DNA from: Pseudocolwellia sp. AS88
GTDB taxonomy: Bacteria > Pseudomonadota > Gammaproteobacteria > Enterobacterales > Alteromonadaceae
NCBI RefSeq assembly: GCF_030551755.1
Contig: NZ_JAUPEC010000002.1
Span: forward strand, 124,001-188,000
Direction of reading: 5' to 3'
DNA length: 64,000 nucleotides
Made by a program: the position numbers and the translations under genes. Shown piece after piece: positions 8,952 to 18,612 of the stretch; positions within the stretch are counted from its first letter, which is position 1, and each line of letters opens with the position of its first letter. The notes beneath the pieces are model-generated. The model made no database searches. It saw only the letters and a program-made list of their open reading frames with translations, and was not told the DNA's origin.

Positions 8952-10637
8952 TTAGCTGATTGTTCTTTTAGGTGCGGCTGAACGTTGCTGTTCTTGCCGT
9001 TTAGAGTCAATAGTGACTTTAGCTGTTGATGGTGCAAGTAATTCTTTGCCGCGAATAATATCAGCAGCACGTTCAGCAACCATAATGGTTGGAGCGTTTA
9101 AGTTACCGTTAGGGATCGTTGGAAATATTGATGAATCTACAACACGAAGCCCTTCAATTCCACGAACTCGGGTTTGCGGGTCAACTACTGCCATTTCGTC
9201 TGTTCCCATTTTACATGAGCAAGAAGGGTGGTAAGCACTTTCAACAAACTCACGTACAAATGTATCAATTTCTTCATCAGTTTGAATATGAGTACCCGGT
9301 TGAATTTCTTCACCACGGTATTCATCTAACGCTTGTTGATTAATAATTTCGCGAGTTAAGCGAACACAAGCACGGAAACCTTCGCGATCATCTTCGTGTT
9401 CAAGATAATTAAACAAGATTTCTGGATGTGCTTTAGGATCTGCTGAAATGGCTTTAATATGGCCACGACTTTTTGGTTTATTATGACCAATGTGTACTTG
9501 AAAACCATGACCTGCAAAGGCTTCTTTACCGTCGTAACGCATTGCTGCAGGTAAGAAATGATATTGTAAATCAGGCCATTCAACACTGGCTTTTGAACGA
9601 ATAAAACCACACGATTCAAAGTGATTTGTCGCACCTAAACCTTTTTTAGTTAATATCCAGCGCACACCAATTTTAAGTTTACTGAACCAATCTAATTCAC
9701 CATTAAGAGAAATTGGCTTTTTACATTTAAATTGAAAGTAAAACTCAAGATGATCTTGTAAGTTGTTACCTACGCCAGGTAAATCGTGCTTAACTTCAAT
9801 ATTGGCAGCTTCTAAAACATCTTTAGGCCCTATGCCTGAAAGTTGTAATAAGTGCGGAGAACCTACAGGACCCGCAGATAAAACCACTTCTTTGCTCGCC
9901 ATTACATCAACAACTTTACCTTTACGTTCGTATCTAACACCAACGGCTTTTTTACCTTCAAGTAATACTTTGTGTACTAAGGCATGAGTGATAACGGTTA
10001 AATTATTACGTGTCATCGCTGGGCGTAAATAGGCGTTGGCTGTTGAGCTGCGCACACCATTTTTAACTGTCATGTGCATTGCGCCAAAGCCTTCCTGCTG
10101 CTCGCCATTGTAGTCTTTGGTTTCAAAATAACCGGCTTCAGTACCTGCATTGATAAACGCTCGGTATAAAGGGTTTTTCATCTCGTTGCCATTGTTAACA
10201 CCTAAATGACCACCTTTACCACGGTATTCATTGGCGCTAAAAGCCCAATCTTCTGACTTTTTAAAGTAAGGTAAGCAATGAGCATAATCCCACTCTTGAG
10301 CGCCATGTTCTTGCCATTCGTCAAAATCTTTTGCGTGACCACGCACATAAACCATGCCGTTAATTGAAGATGAACCACCAAGCACTTTGCCGCGAGGGCA
10401 ATGCATACGACGGTTATCTAAAAATGGCTCAGGTTGGGTTTCAAACTGCCAAGCATATTTTTTGGTATTCATCGGAATAGACAAAGCCGTTGGCATTTGA
10501 ATAAAAATACTTTTATCGCTGCCACCTGTTTCAATCAGTAATACATTGTTATTACTGTCTTCACTTAACCTATTTGCTAATACACAACCCGCAGAGCCAG
10601 CACCAACAATAATGTAATCAAATTTTTCGCTATTCAT
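8952..10637 (-). CDS. betA: Choline dehydrogenase, GMC oxidoreductase family
   Basis: The enzyme oxidises choline to betaine aldehyde, the first step of glycine betaine synthesis, and usually works at the inner membrane face with FAD. The 561 residues show the N-terminal FAD motif [18 protein letters not shown] (7-24), the GMC signature [18 protein letters not shown] (about 83-100), and the active-site histidine region [13 protein letters not shown] (about 465-477). Length matches BetA. It follows betB by about 84 bp and precedes the short BCCT gene. Because betB and betI accompany it, choline dehydrogenase is far likelier than another GMC alcohol dehydrogenase. A short C-terminal extension after the last GMC strand ([20 protein letters not shown]) is basic and variable. 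Confidence 0.95.
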   Translation of the reverse strand: MNSEKFDYIIVGAGSAGCVLANRLSEDSNNNVLLIETGGSDKSIFIQMPTALSIPMNTKKYAWQFETQPEPFLDNRRMHCPRGKVLGGSSSINGMVYVRGHAKDFDEWQEHGAQEWDYAHCLPYFKKSEDWAFSANEYRGKGGHLGVNNGNEMKNPLYRAFINAGTEAGYFETKDYNGEQQEGFGAMHMTVKNGVRSSTANAYLRPAMTRNNLTVITHALVHKVLLEGKKAVGVRYERKGKVVDVMASKEVVLSAGPVGSPHLLQLSGIGPKDVLEAANIEVKHDLPGVGNNLQDHLEFYFQFKCKKPISLNGELDWFSKLKIGVRWILTKKGLGATNHFESCGFIRSKASVEWPDLQYHFLPAAMRYDGKEAFAGHGFQVHIGHNKPKSRGHIKAISADPKAHPEILFNYLEHEDDREGFRACVRLTREIINQQALDEYRGEEIQPGTHIQTDEEIDTFVREFVESAYHPSCSCKMGTDEMAVVDPQTRVRGIEGLRVVDSSIFPTIPNGNLNAPTIMVAERAADIIRGKELLAPSTAKVTIDSKRQEQQRSAAPKRTIS

Positions 10638-10721
10638 TTAAAACCCGTTTTAATAATTTAAAGAAGTAAAAGCTTTGTAATCACTGAGCTTGATCTATTT
10701 AAACCAAGCTCAAATTGATTG

Positions 10722-12185
10722 CTAAAAAGGACTATCAAGTTTCTGTAATCCTACATAAACCGCTTTAATTTGAGTAAAGTAATTCAGTGTTACTAAGCCG
10801 TTTTCACGACCAATACCTGACTGCTTATAACCACCAACAGGCATTTGAGCAGGTGAAGCACCGTAGTTGTTGATCCAACAAATACCTGCCTCCATTTGAT
10901 GAACAACACGATGAGCACGTGTAATATCTTGTGTAAATATCCCAGCAGCTAAACCAAATTCTGTGTCGTTAGCTCGGCTGATCACTTCGTCTTCATCATC
11001 AAAGGTTAGTACACTCATTACCGGACCGAAAATTTCTTCGCGGCAAATGGTCATATCGTCAGTACAATCACCAAAAATTGTTGGTGCTGTAAAATAACCA
11101 TCGGGTGCGTTAGCTGGTTTAAGTGCTTTACCGCCATGCAGTAATGTAGCGCCTTCTTTAATACCAATATCAATGTAGCTTTGTACGAGTTTTTGATGCC
11201 TTTCAGAGATAAGCGCGCCAAAGTTAGTGTTAGGATCCATAGGATCACCAATCACGATATTTTTACTTGTACGTTCTAATAATTTTTCAATAAATACAGG
11301 GTAAATCGACTTTTGCACAAATACTCGCGTACCGTTTGTACAGATTTCACCTTGGGTATAAAAGTTACCTAACATAGCGGCAGAAACTGCATTATCGATA
11401 TCAGCATCATCAAAAATAATTAAAGGTGATTTGCCGCCAAGTTCCATCGTCACATCTTTCAAAGTACTTGCCGCAGCAGTCATAACTTTTTTACCAGTAC
11501 CTACTTCACCAGTAAAAGAAACTTTAGCTATTTCAGGATGATGAGTTAACCATGCGCCAACTTCACCGGCACCTTGAACCACGTTAAATACGCCGTTAGG
11601 AATACCAGCTTCAGTAAATATTTCAGCAAGTTTTAATGCGCCAAGTGGTGTTTCTTCTGAAGGTTTGAAAATCATTACATTACCACAAGCTAATGCAGGA
11701 GCTGCTTTCCAACATGCGATTTGTAATGGGTAATTCCAAGCGCCAATACCAGCACAAATACCTAAAGGTTCGCGACGTGTATAATAAAAATCGCCATCTA
11801 CTGATTGTTGATTACCTTCAACACCTGGAGCTAACCCAGCAAAAAACTCAATAGAGTCAGCGCCAGATAAAACATCAACCACTGAAGCTTCTTGCCAAGG
11901 TTTACCTGTATCAAGTACTTCAATTTCTGCTAACTCGTCATTACGTTCACGTAATAATTCAACGGCTTTAAGTAAAATACGGCTACGTTCCATAGCACTC
12001 ATGGCTGACCAAGTGGCAAAACCACGTTTAGCGCTTGCTATCGCTTGTTCTTTTACCTGTTCATCAGCTACTTCTACTTGATAGATCACTTTACCCGTTG
12101 CTGGGTTGATCACATCAAATGTTTCACCATTGGCATTTTCAATATAAGTACCATCGACATAATTTTTATAACGTATTGTTGACAA
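10722..12185 (-). CDS. betB: Betaine-aldehyde dehydrogenase
   Basis: This NAD(P)-dependent aldehyde dehydrogenase converts betaine aldehyde to glycine betaine. At 487 residues it has the family's usual length. Visible motifs are the cofactor loop FTGEVGTGK (near 224-232), the catalytic glutamate E248 in MELGGKSP, and the nucleophilic cysteine C282 in QGEICTNGT. The PEGIFNVVQG-type linker appears as [10 protein letters not shown] near 196. It begins 22 bp after the betI stop and is followed by betA, the canonical betIBA order. Regulation is expected through the palindrome upstream of betI. Confidence 0.96.
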   Translation of the reverse strand: MSTIRYKNYVDGTYIENANGETFDVINPATGKVIYQVEVADEQVKEQAIASAKRGFATWSAMSAMERSRILLKAVELLRERNDELAEIEVLDTGKPWQEASVVDVLSGADSIEFFAGLAPGVEGNQQSVDGDFYYTRREPLGICAGIGAWNYPLQIACWKAAPALACGNVMIFKPSEETPLGALKLAEIFTEAGIPNGVFNVVQGAGEVGAWLTHHPEIAKVSFTGEVGTGKKVMTAAASTLKDVTMELGGKSPLIIFDDADIDNAVSAAMLGNFYTQGEICTNGTRVFVQKSIYPVFIEKLLERTSKNIVIGDPMDPNTNFGALISERHQKLVQSYIDIGIKEGATLLHGGKALKPANAPDGYFTAPTIFGDCTDDMTICREEIFGPVMSVLTFDDEDEVISRANDTEFGLAAGIFTQDITRAHRVVHQMEAGICWINNYGASPAQMPVGGYKQSGIGRENGLVTLNYFTQIKAVYVGLQKLDSPF

Positions 12186-12207
12186 GTATCTCTCCGTTTT
12201 CTTTAAT

Positions 12208-12792
12208 TTAATGGTTAAGTTGGTCGTCTATAAAGTTTTTACATAATTGTTCAGCTTGTTTAAATTCTTCATCAGGTTGTGCGCTTAAAGCACATCGTAG
12301 CCAAAAGCCATCAATCATGGCTGCCGTTTGTTTTGCAGCTTGTTGTGCTTGTTCTTCAGCGAGTAACTGACGAAATGAAAAAAGTAAATTGCTGTGTAAA
12401 CGCCTACTATTAATGTTTTGCAATCTTTTCAGCTTAGGGTCGTGCATCGACTCTGCCCAAAAGCTAAGCCAGGTTTTTATTGCCGCAGTTGATTGCTGAA
12501 ACTGCGTAAAGTTGGCTTCTATAATTATTTTTAAACGTTCATTTGCCGCAAGCCCTTCAACAGAAATACGTTCTAGCAAAGCCAGTCTTAATTGCTCTAA
12601 AAGATGCATGATGGTGGCTTCTATCAAGCCTTGCTTACCACCAAAATAGTGACTGATAATGCCTGACGATAAGCCAGCAATACGGCTGATAGTAATAATC
12701 GTTGTACTTTGTAAACCGTATTCACCTATCGATTCTAACGTGGCATCAATAAGCTGTTGTTTACGAACTGGTTTCATTCCTACTTTAGGCAT
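12208..12792 (-). CDS. betI: BetI, TetR-family choline-responsive repressor
   Basis: The 194-residue TetR-type protein has an N-terminal helix-turn-helix (about residues 10-56; [28 protein letters not shown], key residues [11 protein letters not shown]). Its ligand-binding part contains [12 protein letters not shown] (about 106-117), typical of BetI. BetI represses bet genes and releases DNA when choline is present. The chosen start [14 protein letters not shown] matches BetI homologues. It is the first gene of the leftward betI-B-A-carrier-porin operon, and a perfect palindrome lies 20 bp before its start, implying autoregulation. Confidence 0.93.
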   Translation of the reverse strand: MPKVGMKPVRKQQLIDATLESIGEYGLQSTTIITISRIAGLSSGIISHYFGGKQGLIEATIMHLLEQLRLALLERISVEGLAANERLKIIIEANFTQFQQSTAAIKTWLSFWAESMHDPKLKRLQNINSRRLHSNLLFSFRQLLAEEQAQQAAKQTAAMIDGFWLRCALSAQPDEEFKQAEQLCKNFIDDQLNH

Positions 12793-12812
12793 ATGTTCTT
12801 TTTCTTTTTTTT

Positions 12813-12830
12813 TAATTGAACGTTCAATTA
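12813..12830. promoter_or_regulatory. Perfect 18-bp palindrome, probable BetI operator
   Basis: TAATTGAACGTTCAATTA is its own reverse complement and lies 20 bp upstream of betI. Its core TTGAACGTTCAA matches the BetI-site pattern I know from proteobacterial bet operons. No second copy was noticed near the larger BCCT gene. Confidence 0.85.
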
Positions 12831-13082
12831 ATTTCTATTCTAACGGTTTTTAGTGGAGTTATCAAACGAAGGGAGTTTGCTATAAATAACTGCAAGCCTT
12901 TGAAAGTGTGGTTTTGTAATTGATTTTGACTAGGTTTGGCTTATGAGAATGTAAATAAAGCAATGAATTGAAAAGAAGACTAATCATTAAAGGTTAGTGT
13001 TCTAATGATTATTTTTGGACGTATGGGCTGTTATAAAAACCTTATGTCATATTCATGAGGAAGCTGATGTTAGGAAGTGTTT
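12831..13082. other. Intergenic region betI promoter side / DUF6265 gene end
   Basis: This gap of about 250 bp has no convincing gene. A hairpin (TAATCATTA at 12981-12989 with TAATGATTA at 13003-13011) followed by five T on the plus strand lies between the leftward DUF6265 gene and the bet promoter. Its orientation does not suit a terminator for DUF6265. Confidence 0.4.
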
Positions 13083-13595
13083 TTAATTTAATTTAACTCG
13101 CTTGTACGTGAATTTCTCTTCTGTCGTATTGCCGTTATCTTCAATCGCTACGTATAAGTTTATTTCGTTATTGCTTATTTTTTCAAGCGTCAGGCCATTA
13201 AAATAAACTTTATTTTTAGTAACTTTAACAAGCACAAAATCCACTGTAATGTCTTTTTCTTCCCAGCCTTTTAGGTTTTTATGAAAATGCTTTAAGCGAA
13301 AAACAAGTGTGTCTTCTTCTTCAGATATTGTTTCAATCTCATAGAATTGAACTTCATTATTAACAACCAGCTTAAATGCACCCATCATACTTTTACCCAG
13401 TGCTGGCGCCCATACTTCTTCAATAATTCCACCAAAAGCTTCGCCTCTCCAATGGCCTTCAAGCCAAGAAACAACACTCAAATCAGCTTTGGGGGATTGT
13501 TGGTTGTTTTCTAAAAATAATAAGTTATCAAATTTGTCATTTGCTGAAGTGTTAAAACACAATAACAGGAGAATGTACGCTATGGCTTTGTTCAT
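13083..13595 (-). CDS. DUF6265-like exported protein
   Basis: A 170-residue protein with a signal peptide (1-18, ending TSA). The mature part has the pattern of DUF6265/lipocalin-like small-molecule-binding proteins: LSVVSWLEGHWRGEAFGG near 39-56, EVWAPALGKSMMGAFKLV near 60-77, and FYEIETISEE near 84-93. The function of the family is unknown. It stands alone, with about 80 bp to the DUF1287 pseudogene. The assignment rests on remembered family motifs rather than a search. Confidence 0.65.
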   Translation of the reverse strand: MNKAIAYILLLLCFNTSANDKFDNLLFLENNQQSPKADLSVVSWLEGHWRGEAFGGIIEEVWAPALGKSMMGAFKLVVNNEVQFYEIETISEEEDTLVFRLKHFHKNLKGWEEKDITVDFVLVKVTKNKVYFNGLTLEKISNNEINLYVAIEDNGNTTEEKFTYKRVKLN

Positions 13596-13677
13596 CTTTT
13601 TAATCCTTATAAAAGGCGGGCTTAATTAATAATATTACAGTTATAGCTAATTAAGTGTCGAATCGCTAATGACTCTT

Positions 13678-14135
13678 TTAGCTTTGTGGATGAGTTTTAT
13701 ACTTCTCTGGAACATATCGATAATGACCTGTGATTTTATAATCCTTTGGGGTATTTGATATGTTTAACACTTCTCCATGTCTTTTGAAAAATGTTTGTAG
13801 ATTCGGAACGCGTCTATGATCTATGTTTTTATCTGTTCGGCTTAACCCCCAAATTCTTTTCGATGGATATAAATCAAAATTCGCCACCAATCCTCATGAA
13901 CCAGCTTTTGAAGATCTGTGCCTAACTTTCTGTAAGAGCGGATCAGAACATCAGTACACACACCTATATTGTCTGGAACGTCACCATTAGGGTAAGGAAT
14001 TGATAAATAAGCACCATCATAACTAACATTATGTGTAGTTCGTTCTAACAACGCTGAAACAATATCGTTTTCAAAAGACAACGCCTGAGTATCTAAAGCA
14101 AAAAGTATGAGAAATAAAAATGAGAGTTTTGTCAT
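13678..14135 (-). pseudogene. DUF1287 (YijF-like) exported protein, frameshifted and internally deleted
   Basis: Two overlapping frames together encode a DUF1287 protein. The first (ATG at 14135, SD-like GGGAAG 7 bases upstream) has a signal peptide and the family motifs SYDGAYLSIPYPNGDVPDN and GVCTDVLIRSYRKLG, reading into LVHED. There the frame breaks: GATTGG stands where GAT-ATG-G is expected, a single lost base near 13890. The other frame continues MVANFDLYPSKRIWGL then NIDHRRVPNLQTFFKRHG. After NTPKDYK the text jumps to ITGHYRYVPEKY, which resembles the family's extreme C-terminus. The middle segment that normally holds GDIV...LPGNLPHIG-type sequence is missing, roughly 70 residues by recollection. 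Two independent lesions make a functional product unlikely. Confidence 0.8.
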
Positions 14136-14234
14136 AACTATACTTCCCAATTCCTTTTTATGAATAGCCAGATAATAGATACAACCAGAACTCAGTGAAC
14201 CACTGATTGGTTGTATCTACTCAGCGTTTTTTAA

Positions 14235-14729
14235 TTATTGTTCAGAACCCGTTAAATTCATTTGTTGATCTAACTCTTGCAACTTTTCAATTCGCTCGTG
14301 TTCAGCGTTAATTAATTCTTTTAATCGATCTTGTTTTAATGCAACAACTTGTTGGCCTAATTGCATATTTCTTGTCATGAAAGTTGGCATTATTTCTTCG
14401 TACTTTTTGAAAATAGGTAAATCCATCATTTCTTTTATTTCTAAAAGTTCTTCGTATGAAAACAAGTCCATTTGGATATTAGCTATGCCATGAATAAATT
14501 CATCAGATTGAAATGTTTCGCGATAAAATATTTCTAATGCTCTTCTTATTGGTCGTATTGAAGGATCCGAAGCAACTTGTTGGTTAACAATGCCTTGGAT
14601 CATCTCTTCAAATTTTTCACCTTCAGGCATTGAAACCACAGCTAACGCAGCTTCAAAGTGCTCGATATCGTTTGCTAATAAGTTTGTTGAAAAGCTTAAC
14701 GCTAATATTAAAGTAAGTCGTTTAATCAT
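14235..14729 (-). CDS. Small exported DUF2059-like protein
   Basis: The 164-residue product has a signal peptide (1-19, ending LLA) and an all-helical, acidic mature domain. The segment FSYEELLEIKEMMDLPIFKKYEEIMPTF (about residues 90-117; key pattern F-S-Y-E-E-L) resembles the C-terminal half of DUF2059, where a helix-turn around 'EL..i..F..sp.G.k' recurs. It ends in a charged coiled-coil-like tail with glutamate/glutamine-rich repeats. No function is known. It lies about 75 bp after eptA in the same direction and may be read through from it. Confidence in the family name is moderate. Confidence 0.6.
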   Translation of the reverse strand: MIKRLTLILALSFSTNLLANDIEHFEAALAVVSMPEGEKFEEMIQGIVNQQVASDPSIRPIRRALEIFYRETFQSDEFIHGIANIQMDLFSYEELLEIKEMMDLPIFKKYEEIMPTFMTRNMQLGQQVVALKQDRLKELINAEHERIEKLQELDQQMNLTGSEQ

Positions 14730-14803
14730 AAATCCCTCTATTTTTGTTACTACACTAAATGGGTGTTAGTCGATTGTCCGTATTATTTAACTTAGCATTA
14801 AAA

Positions 14804-16441
14804 CTAGCTTACGCATAAGTTAAAAATATCCATTTCAGCTTGATAGCTTGTTGTTTCAATATTCAGTAAACCCAGCATAGTGTGAAAAATGTTATCGTGA
14901 CTAAAAGTTTTTTGGCTATTCGCTTGAGCACAATGACCTTTGATTTTATTAATATGGTTATTTGACCAAAAAAGCATAGGTATATGTGTTTGCTCACTTG
15001 GCGCAATAGAATAAGGAAAACCATGTAAATATAAGCCATGTTCACCTAACGATTCTCCATGATCTGAAACATACAACATGTCAGCGTTGATCCTGTTATT
15101 TTCTGTACTTTCGGTTGTTTTAACTAACTTATCCAATGTTTTTAACACTTCAGCAATGACGTAATCGGAATAATGAATCGTATTGTCGTAAGTATTTATA
15201 AGCTGTTCAGAGCTACAGTTTTGAATATCACTTTGCTGACAATCGGGTAAAAATGTAGCAAATTTATCAGGATAACGACGGTAATAGGTTGGTCCGTGTG
15301 AGCCCATCAAGTGCAACACAATTAATGTGGTTTGGTGAGTTAAATTTGTTACTTTTTGTTCAAGTTGAGGCAGTAATATTTCGTCAAAACAATAGTCGCC
15401 ATCACATAAAGGGTTAGTTTTGTTTTTATCTATGTCAATGGTCTGTACTCTTTTGCACACGCCTTTACAGCCCTCGTTGTTATCTATCCACAATACGTCA
15501 ACATCTGCCAGTTTAGCTATGTCTAATAAGTTTTGTTGTGATGCCGCAAGCTGTTTATTAAATTCTGGTTTGGTTAATAATGAAAACATACAAGGGACTG
15601 ATACTGCTGTTGCTGTTCCACAAGAGTACATGTTTTGGAAGGATTGAATATTGAGCTTTGCCGTATATTCATTTGTCGCTTTTTCATAACCATTTAAAGA
15701 GAAGTTTTTGGCTCGTGCCGTTTCGCCCACTATCATAACAATCACGTTTTTATCTTCGTTATTAAATGCTGCTAATTTAGGTTCAGCATCTAATATTTTA
15801 AAAACGCTAGGTTCATAAAAATAATTTTGTTTAACGTATTTATAGCTAGAAATTAAGGTTGGAAATGGCACAATATATTTGGCTAATTCTCGGTTGTTAC
15901 GATTAACTGATGCATAACTAGAATAAAGGCTAGCAGCAATAATGAAGATAATAACAAGGGCTACAGTAATAAGCTTTAGTCGTTCCATTATACTAATTTT
16001 AAATGATTGATTTTTCTTACTCATTTTAGATAAAAGGAATAATGGAAGTAAGGTTAACAACACCACATAAAAAATCGAAGAAGGGTTAAGATAGGTAAAA
16101 GCTTCAGATGTTGATGTTTCAAGCATATTTTCAACCATGCCATAGTCAAAAATGATGCCGTAACATTTAATGGCGTAACAAAATGTAGCTGACAATATAA
16201 TGAAAAGGCTGACTACTATTTTATAAATATATTGCTTAGGTAATAGGCTAAAAAAAAGTACAAATATACAGGTTAAAAAAAGTGGTAAAGAAAATAAATA
16301 AGCCCAATTAAAGTTATCTAGTTTAGCCAAATCGGCATATGTTTTTTGTAAAAATGGTAGGTTTAAAACTAATGAGAAATAAATACTGATCAGCAGAGTC
16401 ACTGAATTTAAGGTAAGGTTTTTAACTAATAGTTTTTGCAC
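14804..16441 (-). CDS. eptA: Lipid A phosphoethanolamine transferase, EptA/MCR family
   Basis: The enzyme moves phosphoethanolamine from phosphatidylethanolamine to lipid A on the periplasmic face, lowering negative charge and leaving diacylglycerol. The 545 residues contain about five N-terminal membrane helices, then a sulfatase-fold catalytic domain. Metal and nucleophile residues are visible: E240 in GETAR, and the acceptor T278 in SCGTATAVSVPCMFS (corresponding to T285 of MCR-1). The DHGE site is in YVSDHGESLGEHGLYLHG near 458-475. Cysteines suited to disulfide bonds lie in the catalytic domain. A four-copy 11-bp repeat array upstream matches one beside the facing response-regulator gene, suggesting PmrA-like control. 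EptB-type core transferases are the main alternative. Confidence 0.92.
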   Translation of the reverse strand: MQKLLVKNLTLNSVTLLISIYFSLVLNLPFLQKTYADLAKLDNFNWAYLFSLPLFLTCIFVLFFSLLPKQYIYKIVVSLFIILSATFCYAIKCYGIIFDYGMVENMLETSTSEAFTYLNPSSIFYVVLLTLLPLFLLSKMSKKNQSFKISIMERLKLITVALVIIFIIAASLYSSYASVNRNNRELAKYIVPFPTLISSYKYVKQNYFYEPSVFKILDAEPKLAAFNNEDKNVIVMIVGETARAKNFSLNGYEKATNEYTAKLNIQSFQNMYSCGTATAVSVPCMFSLLTKPEFNKQLAASQQNLLDIAKLADVDVLWIDNNEGCKGVCKRVQTIDIDKNKTNPLCDGDYCFDEILLPQLEQKVTNLTHQTTLIVLHLMGSHGPTYYRRYPDKFATFLPDCQQSDIQNCSSEQLINTYDNTIHYSDYVIAEVLKTLDKLVKTTESTENNRINADMLYVSDHGESLGEHGLYLHGFPYSIAPSEQTHIPMLFWSNNHINKIKGHCAQANSQKTFSHDNIFHTMLGLLNIETTSYQAEMDIFNLCVS

Positions 16442-16483
16442 AATATTATCTCTTTAATAAAAATAATATTGTGCGGTTTTATA

Positions 16484-16522
16484 CTTAAATAAGACTTAAT
16501 CTAAACTGAAGGTTTACTGAGT
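16484..16522. promoter_or_regulatory. Four-copy 11-bp direct-repeat array before eptA (PmrA-like operator)
   Basis: Hexamers CTTAAA (16484), CTTAAT (16495), CTGAAG (16506) and CTGAGT (16517) begin exactly 11 bp apart, 43 bp upstream of eptA. CTTAAK-N5-CTTAAK is the known PmrA/BasR box layout. A second array of the same kind occurs at 19016-19054. Confidence 0.65.
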
Positions 16523-16608
16523 TTTACAGTTACTTTTCATCCATTTAAAGTTTAGATTTGGTAATTGATAAATAGCGTTATAAGTTGATTCTATAATGAG
16601 CTTTTTTA

Positions 16609-18612
16609 TCATTTATAAACTTGGTTTTGATACAATTTACTTCCTAAAATGGCATGGGCTTTTGCTCGTGTAATTAAGTCTTTTTTCTCGTTTTCAGACA
16701 AGGTGTTTTTCCCCGTGACTAAAGCTTCTTTGTCAGGTTGTAAAAATACTTTGTTGTTGTTTGTCATGTAAGCAAAGTTTTTATCATATTGCATTAAAGC
16801 GCGTAATTTATTCTTAGGAATTTCTTGAGTTAAATCGTGGCCCAACATGGGATGATTTCCGTTTATTCCCGCAAGAGATAATAGGGTAGGCGCCAGATCA
16901 ATTTGGCTAGTTAATCGAGTATCTTTTTTAGCTTCAATACCTTCACCGATAATTAAAGCAGGAATATGAAAATTCTTTATCGGTACTAATTCAGCTCCAG
17001 CCACTCTTGAGTCATGATCCGCTACCACTAAAAATATGGTGTTTTCCCAGTAATCAGATTTTTTAGCCTTTTCGAAAAAGGTACCTAACGCATAATCTGC
17101 ATATTTAGCAGCATTATTTCGCGTATTTTTGTCTTTATCGTATAAAGCTACTTTGCCATCAGGAAATTCGTAAGGTGTATGATTTGAGCTACTAAATACT
17201 AAACTAAAAAATGGTTGATCGTTATGAGCTAACTGAGTGAATTCTTGATGAGCTTGATTATATAAATCTTCATCTGACGCTCCCCAAGATCCTTCAAATT
17301 CTATTTTATTGAATTTAGGATGATCAACAATATCAGTAAAACCATTACCTAAAAAAAAGCTTTTCATATTATCAAAGTGACTTTCACCACCATAAATAAA
17401 TTGCGTGTGGTAATTCTGTTTTTGTAAAAAGTCAGCAATCGTAAAAAAGTTATTCTGAGACTTACCTAACTTAACTACCGAGCGAGAAGTGGTGGGTAAA
17501 AAACCTGTTGTTATGGCTTCTATACCTCGCACAGAACGTGTTCCTGTTGCGTATAAATTTGTTAAATTCCAACCTTCTGTCATCAATTTATCCAACGAAG
17601 GTGATAACGGTAAGCCACCTAAAGCTCCTACATATCTAGCACCTAAGCTTTCTTGAAGTAGTATTACAATATTCTTAGGTTTACCTTTGTAGCTAGCTTG
17701 ATGAAAAGCTTGTGTTGGTAATTCTTTATTTAAATATTGTTCAGGGGCAACGTTAGACGCTTGTTGGACTTGGGTGAGAGCTTTATCAAAAGGCATATCA
17801 CCATAGAAGTCAGCACTGCTCATTTCAAGTTGCATTTGTTTTAAGGCAAAAAGTGTTGAATAAAGAGAATTTAAGGTAAGTTCATTAACCAAGTGATCTG
17901 TTGAAAAAGCCATCATCGCTGGGTTAATAGGGCGATGCTGTAAAGTTCCTCTAGCGCCTAAAGCACACATGAATATTAAAACCAAAGCTAATATAGCTTT
18001 ATATTTTTTAGGTAAACTTGTACTTGATTGCCATTGGGCATTAAACAATTTAGTCAGAAACTTTATCGCTAAAGCAAGAATAAACAAACAACTTATTATT
18101 TCAACTTTGTATCCAGTAAAAAGCATCGCGCATACTTCTTGAGGATAAATAAGGTATTCAATAAATAAACGATTAGGTCTTAAATCGTATTCTAAAATAA
18201 ATGTTGGCGTTATAGCTTCAAAAAATACTAATGTTGTTACTGCGGTGATTAACCAAATCTTGATAAAGGTATGTAAAAAGGTACTTAATGTTTTGTTGTT
18301 TGAATTAAAAAACCATGCAATACAGCTTACTAATACAGGAATGATAAATAGGTAAGATAAAACCGATATATCAATACGCAAACCATTTAATAAGATTTGC
18401 GGCCACGAGTCTTCAGCTAAAGTTCTTTCTGCTTGCCAAACAATCAAAGCTAACCTCACCGTAGAAAGCAAGATAAGCGCATAAACATAAAAGTGTAAAA
18501 TAACGACAAGAGGACCTAATAATTGGTTTATTTTTTTAACAGGAATGCTAATAGAGTGAGTAGATCTGTTATTTATCACATTAGCTGATCCCTCATTAAT
18601 TAAAGTTGCCAT
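16609..18612 (-). CDS. LtaS-like sulfatase-fold phosphotransferase, inner-membrane
   Basis: About 667 residues: five N-terminal membrane helices (to about residue 215) and a periplasmic alkaline-phosphatase-superfamily domain of the lipoteichoic-acid-synthase/OpgB type. Metal/nucleophile features are IVILLQESLGARYVG (about 316-330), the threonine in YATGTRSVRG (about 350), HTPYEFPDG (about 475), and VVADHDSRVAG (about 530). Gram-negative relatives transfer phosphoglycerol or similar groups onto glycans or lipids; the acceptor here is unknown. The start at 18612 (MATLINEGS) overlaps the dgkA stop, so the two genes are translationally coupled. Coupling to dgkA fits a diacylglycerol-releasing enzyme. 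Confidence 0.85.
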   Translation of the reverse strand: MATLINEGSANVINNRSTHSISIPVKKINQLLGPLVVILHFYVYALILLSTVRLALIVWQAERTLAEDSWPQILLNGLRIDISVLSYLFIIPVLVSCIAWFFNSNNKTLSTFLHTFIKIWLITAVTTLVFFEAITPTFILEYDLRPNRLFIEYLIYPQEVCAMLFTGYKVEIISCLFILALAIKFLTKLFNAQWQSSTSLPKKYKAILALVLIFMCALGARGTLQHRPINPAMMAFSTDHLVNELTLNSLYSTLFALKQMQLEMSSADFYGDMPFDKALTQVQQASNVAPEQYLNKELPTQAFHQASYKGKPKNIVILLQESLGARYVGALGGLPLSPSLDKLMTEGWNLTNLYATGTRSVRGIEAITTGFLPTTSRSVVKLGKSQNNFFTIADFLQKQNYHTQFIYGGESHFDNMKSFFLGNGFTDIVDHPKFNKIEFEGSWGASDEDLYNQAHQEFTQLAHNDQPFFSLVFSSSNHTPYEFPDGKVALYDKDKNTRNNAAKYADYALGTFFEKAKKSDYWENTIFLVVADHDSRVAGAELVPIKNFHIPALIIGEGIEAKKDTRLTSQIDLAPTLLSLAGINGNHPMLGHDLTQEIPKNKLRALMQYDKNFAYMTNNNKVFLQPDKEALVTGKNTLSENEKKDLITRAKAHAILGSKLYQNQVYK

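Noticed and set aside
9356-9634. Open frame of 92 codons inside betA
   Set aside because: Lies fully within a strongly supported gene in another frame, with low-complexity translation and no initiation signal.
12981-13016. Intrinsic terminator between DUF6265 and betI
   Set aside because: Hairpin plus T-run is oriented for rightward transcription, but no rightward gene precedes it.
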